DNA from: RGIG426 sp045639905
GTDB lineage: Bacteria > Bacillota > Clostridia > Oscillospirales > Acutalibacteraceae
Assembly: GCA_045639905.1 (NCBI GenBank)
Contig: JAZUDZ010000036.1
Coordinates: 1-11,038, forward strand
Reading direction: 5' to 3'
Length of the DNA: 11,038 nt
Both the position numbers and the translations under genes were made by a program. Below are positions 4,391 to 10,021 of the stretch, in pieces (position 1 is the stretch's first letter; every line of letters starts with the position of its first letter). Below the pieces are notes generated by a model. That model was not told the DNA's origin. It did not search any database and worked only from the letters and a program-made list of their open reading frames with translations.

Positions 4391-4951
4391 TCATTTCTCA
4401 AATGTGACATTGTACTGTGAACACAGATTGTCGCAGTCCACCTGGACACTTCGGGTTTGGTCTTTGTATAATTCACGGAGCAAATCTTCACAGGGAGAGA
4501 ACAAAACCAGCGTGTGGCCGTTCTTTTTGCTGCGATAGGTGACAAACCAGGTTGCTTCCGCTTTGGAGGGGGAGGCAATGACGATCCGGTCAAAATGCTC
4601 GGAAGCATTCAGTGCCGCCGCCGGTGCCAGCTTTTCGATTTTTCGGGGAGAAACCTGTACGACACGTTTCCGTTTCCGTTTGCCGCTGATTTTATCAATC
4701 GACAGTTCTCCTTCGAAAACGGCGTACTCGTATTCGAGGGACAGCAATCCGGTTACCCAGAAGGCACCGTAGCCGAGACAGAGCACACCCATGACGGCAA
4801 TCAGAAAAAAGCCGGAGGACTGGGCGGTAAGCCCCAGGGCAATCCACAAAAGAAGGACCGACAGGGCAAAGGCAAAAAACCAGATGAAAATCAGTAAGGC
4901 CCATTGTTTTGCGGTTCGCTTGGCCTTGATAAGTTGTTCGTTAAAGGTCAT
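4391..4951 (-). CDS. Membrane protein with two helices and a cytoplasmic domain (DUF6106-like)
   Basis: The 186-residue protein has two hydrophobic segments at about 17-40 and 46-70. The remaining 115 residues are polar and contain 'LEYEYAVFEGELSIDKI', then the basic cluster KRKRKR (91-96). By the positive-inside rule the basic cluster puts the C-terminal part, and so also the N-terminus, in the cytoplasm. The 'EYEY....GEL.IDKI..KRKRKR' pattern reminds me of the uncharacterised DUF6106 family of Clostridia, but I cannot verify that. No enzyme motif is visible. GGAGG seven bases before the ATG at 4949-4951 is a strong ribosome binding site. It is the first gene of the operon with nnrD. Nothing else links the two functionally. 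Confidence 0.75.
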   Translation of the reverse strand: MTFNEQLIKAKRTAKQWALLIFIWFFAFALSVLLLWIALGLTAQSSGFFLIAVMGVLCLGYGAFWVTGLLSLEYEYAVFEGELSIDKISGKRKRKRVVQVSPRKIEKLAPAAALNASEHFDRIVIASPSKAEATWFVTYRSKKNGHTLVLFSPCEDLLRELYKDQTRSVQVDCDNLCSQYNVTFEK

Positions 4952-4975
4952 AAAAACGCCTCCGTTTCTATAGTT

Positions 4976-5004
4976 AGTATATCATTTTTTGCCGGTTCAT
5001 ACAA
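4976..5004 (-). promoter_or_regulatory. Promoter of the membrane protein-nnrD operon
   Basis: On the minus strand TTGTAT (5004-4999), a 17-bp spacer and TATACT (4981-4976) lie about 25 bp before the ATG. The -10 box is good and the -35 box weak. It is arranged back to back with the promoter at 5017-5045, so one regulator could act on both. Confidence 0.65.
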
Positions 5005-5016
5005 GTGCACCCGTTC

Positions 5017-5045
5017 TTGAAGTTTTAGCGTCTTTGTGGTAGGAT
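5017..5045 (+). promoter_or_regulatory. Promoter of the aminopeptidase operon
   Basis: TTGAAG (5017-5022), a 17-bp spacer and TAGGAT (5040-5045) precede the ribosome binding site at 5058-5062. Eight of twelve positions match consensus. Confidence 0.68.
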
Positions 5046-5070
5046 TAGAAACGGATTGGAGGCGATTTTT

Positions 5071-6309
5071 GTGAAAAAAACGCTGCTGAAAAAATATGCG
5101 TATTTAATTGCCAAGGTGGGGGCCAATGTCCAAAAGGATCAGGGAGTTTTCCTGTATGCCAATGTGGAACAGGCTGATTTTGCCGCCATGGTGGCGGAGG
5201 AATGCTATCGTCTGGGTGCTAAATATGTGCTGACCCAGTGGGATTTCCAACCGCTTGAAAAACTGGCTTTGCAGTACCAGACTCTGGAGACGCTGTCCAC
5301 TACCGAAAAGTGGCAGATTGAAAAACTGAAAATGATGGTGCGGGACTATCCCTGCCGTATTTATATTCTTTCCGACGACCCCGACGGACTTAAAGGGGTG
5401 AATGTCATGAAAATGCAGCAGGCGAATATTGCCCGCTACAAGAAATCGAAAAAATACCGGGATGCCATTGAGTCCAAGCACCAGTGGACCATTGCGGCGG
5501 CCCCTTCGAAAAAATGGGCCAAAAAAGTGTTCCCGGAGCTGCGTGTAAACCGGGCCGTGGAAAAGCTGTGGGAGGAAATTCTCAAAACCGTTCGGGTTTC
5601 GGAGGATTCCGATCCGGTCAAAGAGTGGGAAGAACACAATCGGCGGTTTTCCGAGCGCTGCGAGTGGCTGAATGCGCATCGGTTTGATTTTATCACCTAC
5701 AAGAGTCAAAACGGAACCGATTTTCGTGTCGATTTGATTTCCAAAGGTGTATGGAACGGCGGCGGAGAAACGACCAAACAGGGCATCTATTTCAATCCGA
5801 ATCTGCCGACGGAGGAGATTTTCACCAGTCCCATGGCCGGAAAGTGCGAAGGTACACTGGTGGCAACCAAACCGCTTTGCTATCAAAGCCAGATTATCGA
5901 CGGATTCTGGATTCGCTTTGAAGACGGAAAAGCCGTGGAATGGGATGCAAAGCAGGGAAAAGATTTATTGACCAAGATGCTGACGATAGACAAAGGGGCT
6001 TCTATGCTGGGTGAGCTGGCGCTTGTTCCCAAAGAGAGTCCCATCAATCAAAGCGGTATTCTGTTTTATGAAACGCTGTTTGATGAAAATGCCTGTTGTC
6101 ATGTAGCCGTCGGAATGGGATTCAATGACTGTATCGAAGGCTTTTTGGATATGGAGGATCCCAACACGCAGTGCCGTGCCCTGGGCGTGAACGACAGTTT
6201 GATTCACGTCGACTTTATGATCGGCTCGGACGATTTATGCATTACGGGATACAAGGACGGAAAAGCGTATCCGATTTTTGAGGAAGGACACTGGGCAGCA
6301 TTATCATGA
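5071..6309 (+). CDS. Aminopeptidase, peptidase family M29 (AmpS/PepS/aminopeptidase T type)
   Basis: The 412-residue cytoplasmic enzyme should remove N-terminal amino acids from peptides using two metal ions, and its length is normal for M29. The five metal ligands are placed as in AmpS/PepS: E249 in 'PTEEIFTSP', E315 in 'LGELALVP', H344 in 'TLFDENACCH', and H379 and D381 in 'IHVDFMIGS'. The tyrosine that normally lies seven residues after the first ligand histidine is Phe351 here ('HVAVGMGF'). The start is GTG at 5071, eight bases after GGAGG (5058-5062). A TTG at 5056 in the same frame overlaps that site and is rejected. The stop overlaps the next ATG as ATGA, so the two genes are translationally coupled. 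It may be one of several M29 paralogues. Confidence 0.92.
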   Translation: MKKTLLKKYAYLIAKVGANVQKDQGVFLYANVEQADFAAMVAEECYRLGAKYVLTQWDFQPLEKLALQYQTLETLSTTEKWQIEKLKMMVRDYPCRIYILSDDPDGLKGVNVMKMQQANIARYKKSKKYRDAIESKHQWTIAAAPSKKWAKKVFPELRVNRAVEKLWEEILKTVRVSEDSDPVKEWEEHNRRFSERCEWLNAHRFDFITYKSQNGTDFRVDLISKGVWNGGGETTKQGIYFNPNLPTEEIFTSPMAGKCEGTLVATKPLCYQSQIIDGFWIRFEDGKAVEWDAKQGKDLLTKMLTIDKGASMLGELALVPKESPINQSGILFYETLFDENACCHVAVGMGFNDCIEGFLDMEDPNTQCRALGVNDSLIHVDFMIGSDDLCITGYKDGKAYPIFEEGHWAALS

Positions 6310-7445
6310 GTCAAAGTTTAGCAGATAAAAACAAACCGATTTCCGGAAAGATGCTGATTGCCCTTGTTCTTATTCTGATCGGCGTCATCGGCGTCATTCT
6401 GGTGGTCGGGCCGAAAAATAAAAAAGAAGAAACCGGATGGACCACCATCGGTGCTCTGGAGGCAACCGGCAAAAGCTGCTCGGCGGACGTGCACCTGATT
6501 TATGATATCGGGCACACGGATATGAAGCCGAGTAAAGAGCTGAAAACCATTCAGACCATTTACTCAAACGGAGCGATTTCCGCCTGCGTTTTGTTTGATG
6601 CGGAGGAGGAGACGGTCGGAATTCGAAATCTCTGGTATATCAATCATCATATCGGGGAAGAAGTAGCCGTTGACTCTGCTTTGTATACGGTTTTTGAAGC
6701 CCTCCGGAAAAACGGAAGCCGGGATTTGTACGGCGGGGTGCTTCAGGAATATTACGAAGAATTGATGAAAACGCTGGACACGCAGGTTTTTGACAGAGCA
6801 TTTGCCGAAACACTTGGCTCTTTTGCCTCTTCCGACGAATCGGTGTGTCTGCATTTACTCGGGAACAATAAAGTAAAATTAACCGTTTCGGACGAATATC
6901 GCCGACAGGCCAAAGCAAAAAACTACGAAAACTATTTGGATTTCGGCTGGATGAGAAATGCCTGCCGGATGGATTATTTGGCGAATCTTTTCATCCAAAA
7001 CGGATACACCCATGGCTATTTTCAGAGCAGCGAGGGATTCTATCGATATTTGGATCCGGCGGTACAGGAAACCCATGCCTTCCAAATTCAGGGGAAACAA
7101 AATGGGAACGTCACCCGGCTTGGGGAGGCTTCTTTTGAAGGACCCGGATCGGTGATTCGCTATCAGAATTATGAAATCGGACTTACGGAACAATCGAAGT
7201 TCCACGAAGTTCCCGGCGGCGGCCAGATCGGGCCGTATATCAACTTGACGGACGGACTTTGCAAAACGGCATTGCCGGATTTCGTTGTTGTCGGAAAAGA
7301 AAAAGGGTGTCTCGATACCCTGCTAAGAAGTAAAGACCTCTATATGGCAGAGCGATTTGATGAAGAAAAGGCTTTGAAACAATGCACGGCGGAAGGGCTT
7401 CAGGCCTACTATGCCGGTACAGAGGGACTTTGCCGCATTAACTGA
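6306..7445 (+). CDS. Membrane-anchored extracytoplasmic protein, degenerate ApbE-like
   Basis: The 379-residue protein has a single hydrophobic segment at about 16-35 without a signal-cleavage or lipobox motif, then roughly 340 residues that should lie outside the membrane. The order of segments resembles ApbE, the FAD:protein FMN transferase: 'LWYINHHIGEEVAVDSALYTVFEAL' (109-133) like the 'lN..aG..v.vs.el..ll' part; 'LDFGWMRNACRMDYLANLFIQNGYT' (211-235) like 'iDLGgiaKGya.D....l...Gi'; and 'PYINLTDG...PDFVVVGKEKGCLDTLL' (310-340) like 'hIidP.TG...svtV......aDalsT'. Glycines and the lysine that bind FAD in true ApbE are mostly missing, so it is probably not an active transferase. It overlaps the aminopeptidase stop by four bases and ends the operon. 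I infer the ApbE link by eye only. Otherwise it is an unknown exported protein. Confidence 0.6.
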   Translation: MSQSLADKNKPISGKMLIALVLILIGVIGVILVVGPKNKKEETGWTTIGALEATGKSCSADVHLIYDIGHTDMKPSKELKTIQTIYSNGAISACVLFDAEEETVGIRNLWYINHHIGEEVAVDSALYTVFEALRKNGSRDLYGGVLQEYYEELMKTLDTQVFDRAFAETLGSFASSDESVCLHLLGNNKVKLTVSDEYRRQAKAKNYENYLDFGWMRNACRMDYLANLFIQNGYTHGYFQSSEGFYRYLDPAVQETHAFQIQGKQNGNVTRLGEASFEGPGSVIRYQNYEIGLTEQSKFHEVPGGGQIGPYINLTDGLCKTALPDFVVVGKEKGCLDTLLRSKDLYMAERFDEEKALKQCTAEGLQAYYAGTEGLCRIN

Positions 7446-7475
7446 GAAAAGGGCGCAAGTTGCGCCCTTTTCTCA
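7443..7475. terminator. Bidirectional terminator shared by two convergent genes
   Basis: TGAGAAAAGGGCGC (7443-7456) and GCGCCCTTTTCTCA (7462-7475) form a perfect 14-bp stem around AAGTT. The A-rich and T-rich lower stem supplies a T run in both directions. The first three bases are the stop codon of the plus-strand gene and the last three are the stop codon of the minus-strand gene. Confidence 0.9.
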
Positions 7476-8303
7476 TATGTGAACCGTCATCCCGTCGAAA
7501 GCCACTTCGATGCCATACGGCTCACAGGCTTTGACCAGTTCTTCATGGGTGGTTCCGCCAAAGTGTGTAATATGACTGGCAATTTGTTTGGTGTTCTCCG
7601 TGACGGCACCGATTTCCTTTAAGGATTTCAGGGTTTTCAGCACCCCGGGCAGTCCCAAATGTCCACACTCCGGGGCCGTTTCACGCAGCGCATAATTGGT
7701 ATCCAGGCTCACAAGGTCCAAAGGCTTTCCGGACAAAAATGCCAGCGTGTCTTCGGGAAACAAACCCGTATCGTGGCCATACAGCACCCGTTTGCCGTCT
7801 TTCTCCAGCAGCCACATGCCCGCATGCTCGGAGGGGGCGTGCCGGGACGGTAAAAAAGTGGCCGTAATGCCGTTTTGTGTCGTGATGCTTTGCCGATGGG
7901 AAACTTCCGTAAAATGCAGAAATTCCGGCCATCCGTGGGAGAATTCTCCGTAGGCTTGCAGCTTCTTTTTTACCCCGTCATTTCCGTACAAATGCAAACA
8001 GGTTCTGTCGTTCTGGCAGTATTCAACCGGGTCTCGGAGAAACAGCTCGGCAACGGCAAAATGATCATGGTGGGAGTGGGAAATCAAAATGTCGGTTACG
8101 TCCGGAAGGCTGACACCGCGCAGGGGCGCGGTGTCCGTAATGTCCGGCGCAAAATCAATCAAAACGGTTTTGTCCACGCACCAGCCGTGGCGATGCCGGC
8201 GGTCTTTTCCGCCCAGCTTTCTGGCTTTTTGACACAGCTCGCAGGTGCAAAAGGGGGACGGGATTCCTTCGGCGGAACCCGAACCGATATATGTAATGTC
8301 CAT
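7473..8303 (-). CDS. Metallo-beta-lactamase-fold hydrolase, PhnP-like
   Basis: The 276-residue cytoplasmic hydrolase has 'GSGSAEGIPSPFCTCELC' at the N-terminus, with C19, C21 and C24 set like the structural zinc site of PhnP. It then has the metal motif HSHHDH (76-81), 'GHDTG' (176-180), a conserved Asp/Asn pair in 'LDTNYAL' (200-206) and C-terminal histidines in 'ASHITHFGGTTHEEL' (242-256). PhnP is a phosphoribosyl cyclic phosphodiesterase. No phosphonate genes are nearby, so a related cyclic phosphodiesterase or nucleotide hydrolase role is as likely. ATG at 8301-8303 follows AGGTG by five bases, and a TTG directly upstream is too close to that site. It is a single gene converging on the aminopeptidase operon, sharing its terminator. 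Confidence 0.85.
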   Translation of the reverse strand: MDITYIGSGSAEGIPSPFCTCELCQKARKLGGKDRRHRHGWCVDKTVLIDFAPDITDTAPLRGVSLPDVTDILISHSHHDHFAVAELFLRDPVEYCQNDRTCLHLYGNDGVKKKLQAYGEFSHGWPEFLHFTEVSHRQSITTQNGITATFLPSRHAPSEHAGMWLLEKDGKRVLYGHDTGLFPEDTLAFLSGKPLDLVSLDTNYALRETAPECGHLGLPGVLKTLKSLKEIGAVTENTKQIASHITHFGGTTHEELVKACEPYGIEVAFDGMTVHI

Positions 8304-8323
8304 CAAATCACCTCGTATGTCTC

Positions 8324-8352
8324 ATTGTATGCTTTTTAACTAAATTAACGCA
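8324..8352 (-). promoter_or_regulatory. Candidate promoter of the PhnP-like gene
   Basis: On the minus strand TACAAT (8329-8324) is a good -10 box about 20 bp before the ATG. The -35 position at 17-bp spacing reads TGCGTT and is poor. The nearby transposon left end begins at about 8369 and does not disrupt the -10 box. Confidence 0.33.
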
Positions 8353-8368
8353 GAATTCTCCTTCTTCA

Positions 8369-8384
8369 AACAACCGCAGTTGTT
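8369..8384 (+). repeat. Left-end subterminal hairpin of the IS200/IS605 element
   Basis: AACAAC (8369-8374) and GTTGTT (8379-8384) form a perfect 6-bp stem with a CGCA loop. TTCAA just to the left resembles the TTCAC found at the right end of the element at the window's start, as expected for related cleavage and target sites. Confidence 0.5.
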
Positions 8385-8406
8385 AAGTGGGAGATGAATG
8401 CGTGTA
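8376..8406 (+). repeat. Left copy of the long direct repeat flanking the IS481-like element
   Basis: This 31-bp segment matches 9512-9540. Twenty-six bases (8378-8403) are identical, preceded by one mismatch (GC against GA) and followed by an extra GT. It abuts the left inverted repeat at 8407. It is probably a target-site duplication of unusual length. Confidence 0.75.
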
Positions 8407-8436
8407 TGTGTTAAAGTGATGTGAGACAAAAGAATA

Positions 8437-8505
8437 GAGAAGTGAGCCTTGAATGTGTTAAAATGTTTTCAACCACAAAAACCCAAACACAGGAGGTCAC
8501 TTCTC
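8437..8505 (+). promoter_or_regulatory. Leader hairpin able to mask the transposase ribosome binding site
   Basis: GAGAAGTGA (8437-8445) and TCACTTCTC (8497-8505) are perfect inverted repeats. After a one-base bulge, CCT (8447-8449) can pair with AGG (8494-8496), the second half of the AGGAGG ribosome binding site. The right arm ends at the base before the ATG. Transcripts entering from outside the element would carry both arms and fold shut, limiting transposase made by read-through. Confidence 0.6.
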
Positions 8506-9435
8506 ATGAACATTTTAACACAAGAAGCAAGAAAAAGGGAGAGTATTGTTAAATTCTTTCGAAAAAAAGGTGCAACTAAAGCATCTCGCTACTACGGAGT
8601 GAGCCGCGCCAGCATATATCGCTGGGACGAAAGATATGACGGAACATGGCGGTCTCTTGTAGAACGCAGCCACAAACCTCATTCATGCCCAACGCAACAC
8701 ACAAAGAAAGAAGAACGTCAAATTCGTAATTCGTTCAAGCTTTTTGAAAGGTATGGATATGATGGCGTTTACGACGATTTGAGAAGAAAAGGATACTCTC
8801 GAAGCTTCTCCGGAATGGTATATGCGATTAAAAGAATGGGATTAACCGGTAAAATTGTTAAACACAAAGGAACTCGTACGGCCAGGAGGTATCCCGAATT
8901 GCTGTATCCCGGAGAAAAAGTTCAAATAGATGTGAAAGAGGTTCCGTATTGCTGCCTGCGCGGAGAAGCGCTTAGAAACGGAAGGAGATTCTTCCAGTGG
9001 ACGGCAATTGATGAATGTACGAGATACCGCTTTGTTTACGCATTTGAAGAGCATACACCTGAAAACACGGTGAAGTTTTTCAAAATGCTTTTAAAAGCAT
9101 TTCCATTTAAAATCAAAAATGTACAAACTGACAACGGAGTAGAATTTACGTACAAATATATAAGCGAAACAGAACTAAATCCGTTTGATGTTTTGCTGAA
9201 TAGGTTAGGGATTAATCATGTTTTGATTCCACCTCGTACATCGTGGCACAACGGGAAAGTGGAAAGAAGTCACCGAAATGATCAAAGATACTTTTACAAC
9301 TGGGAAACATTCAAGAGTATTTCCGAGCTAAACAACAAGCTTTCCGACCACCTTCAGTGGAGCAACAGCAAGACAATGAGAACACTAAACAGAAAAAGTC
9401 CCATTCAAATGCTAAACGAAAAAATGGCTGCTTAA
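8506..9435 (+). CDS. DDE transposase of an IS481-like element
   Basis: The 309-residue transposase has an N-terminal helix-turn-helix for end binding (about 22-42, 'GATKASRYYGVSRASIYRW') and a C-terminal RNase H-like integrase core. The catalytic acids are D142 in 'VQIDVKEV', D209 in 'VQTDNGVEF' and E253 in 'WHNGKVERSHR'. The 43 residues between the second Asp and the Glu are somewhat more than the usual 35. The ATG at 8506 follows AGGAGG (8491-8496) by nine bases. An upstream TTG in frame at 8449 lies before the ribosome binding site and is rejected. No frameshift or premature stop is seen, so the element may be active. Its codons are more AT-rich than those of the core genes to the left, in keeping with recent arrival. 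Confidence 0.92.
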   Translation: MNILTQEARKRESIVKFFRKKGATKASRYYGVSRASIYRWDERYDGTWRSLVERSHKPHSCPTQHTKKEERQIRNSFKLFERYGYDGVYDDLRRKGYSRSFSGMVYAIKRMGLTGKIVKHKGTRTARRYPELLYPGEKVQIDVKEVPYCCLRGEALRNGRRFFQWTAIDECTRYRFVYAFEEHTPENTVKFFKMLLKAFPFKIKNVQTDNGVEFTYKYISETELNPFDVLLNRLGINHVLIPPRTSWHNGKVERSHRNDQRYFYNWETFKSISELNNKLSDHLQWSNSKTMRTLNRKSPIQMLNEKMAA

Positions 9436-9487
9436 ATTGTGATGTGAAAACATAATATCATACGCTTGCTTTTTATTTTGCGAAAAG

Positions 9488-9511
9488 TGTCTCGTATCTC
9501 TTTACAACACA
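9488..9511 (-). repeat. Right terminal inverted repeat of the IS481-like element
   Basis: Read on the minus strand it begins TGTGTTGTAAAGAGAT and ends GAGACA, matching the left repeat at 8407-8428 at 19 of 22 aligned positions with a 2-base gap. Confidence 0.75.
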
Positions 9512-9540
9512 GAAGTTGTTAAGTGGGAGATGAATGCGTA
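9512..9540 (+). repeat. Right copy of the long direct repeat
   Basis: It begins GAAGTTGTTAAGTGGGAGAT directly after the right inverted repeat and matches 8376-8406 except for one substitution and a missing GT. Next to it the uninterrupted IS200/IS605 left end resumes with the tnpA promoter. Confidence 0.75.
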
Positions 9541-9542
9541 TG

Positions 9543-9571
9543 TTGACATACTGTTTTTTACGATGTATACT
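9543..9571 (+). promoter_or_regulatory. Promoter of tnpA-tnpB
   Basis: TTGACA (9543-9548), a 17-bp spacer and TATACT (9566-9571) form a strong sigma-A promoter 33 bp before the tnpA ATG. It lies just beyond the right direct repeat, so the nested insertion left it intact. Confidence 0.85.
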
Positions 9572-9604
9572 ATCAGTGGTAATCGTTGAAAGGAGTGTCG
9601 TGTA

Positions 9605-10021
9605 ATGGAATTAGAGAATAATAATCATTCAGTGTTCTTGCTTCACTATCATCTGGTTTTGGTAGTTAAATATAGACGTCCGGTGATCGATGACGCTATT
9701 TCTGCAAGACTCAAAGAGATTTTTGAAAACATTGCTCCTAATTACAATATCACACTAAAAGAGTGGAATCACGATAGAGACCATGTTCATGTTCTGTTTA
9801 CCGGACACCCGAATAGCGAATTAACAAAGTTTATTAATGCCTACAAATCAGCTAGTAGCAGACTGGTGAAGAAAGAATTTGATACTATCAAAAAGTATTT
9901 GTGGCAAGATATGTTCTGGTCCAGAAGCTTTTGCCTTCTCAGTACCGGAGATGCAACAATTGATGTGATTAAGAAATACATAGAGGATCAAGGAAAACAT
10001 GACAAGACACTTAGGATATAA
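9605..10021 (+). CDS. tnpA: IS200/IS605 TnpA, HUH Y1 transposase
   Basis: The 138-residue enzyme cuts and rejoins single-stranded transposon ends by a covalent 5'-phosphotyrosine intermediate, acting as a dimer during lagging-strand synthesis. The HUH metal motif is H60-V-H62 in 'DRDHVHVLF', and the nucleophile is Tyr125 in 'VIKKYIEDQ'. The N-terminal strands 'YHLVLVVKYRRPV' and the 'ELTKFINAYKSASSR' helix are typical. Length is normal and the frame intact. GGAG nine bases before the ATG is the ribosome binding site. It overlaps tnpB by 23 bases. The left-end hairpin it must recognise is now about 1.2 kb away, on the far side of the IS481-like element. Confidence 0.95.
   Translation: MELENNNHSVFLLHYHLVLVVKYRRPVIDDAISARLKEIFENIAPNYNITLKEWNHDRDHVHVLFTGHPNSELTKFINAYKSASSRLVKKEFDTIKKYLWQDMFWSRSFCLLSTGDATIDVIKKYIEDQGKHDKTLRI

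Larger units (their letters stand above)
8407..9511 (+). mobile_element. IS481-like insertion sequence, about 1.1 kb
   Basis: The element carries one DDE transposase gene between terminal inverted repeats. The left repeat (8407-8428) and right repeat (9488-9511) both start TGTGTT and end GAGACA when read inward. They agree at 19 of 22 aligned positions, with a 2-base gap after TGTGTT. A second copy of the tip sequence, TGTGTTAAAATG, lies inside the left end at 8454-8465. Size, TGT tips and a single transposase frame fit the IS481 family. The roughly 29-bp flanking repeats are longer than usual for IS481 and recall the related IS1202 group. The gene appears intact. Confidence 0.78.

Noticed and set aside
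3490..4608. A longer nnrD reading frame starting at 4608
   Set aside because: The extra 76 residues are low in family similarity and overlap the membrane-protein gene. A good ribosome binding site precedes the ATG at 4378-4380, where YjeF_C similarity also begins soon after.
5104..5886. A 260-residue open frame on the minus strand inside the aminopeptidase gene
   Set aside because: The plus strand carries a complete M29 protein with all metal ligands. The reverse frame has no ribosome binding site or recognisable domain and is a codon-bias shadow.
7875..8339. A 154-residue plus-strand frame over the PhnP-like gene
   Set aside because: The minus-strand frame has the HSHHDH motif and the cysteine cluster. 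The plus-strand frame shows no domain and runs into the PhnP-like gene's leader.
9504..9519. ACAAC/GTTGT at the right direct repeat as a second genuine IS200 left-end hairpin
   Set aside because: The left arm falls inside the right inverted repeat of the IS481-like element, so the pairing is better explained as chance at the junction. A second transposon end is not fully excluded.
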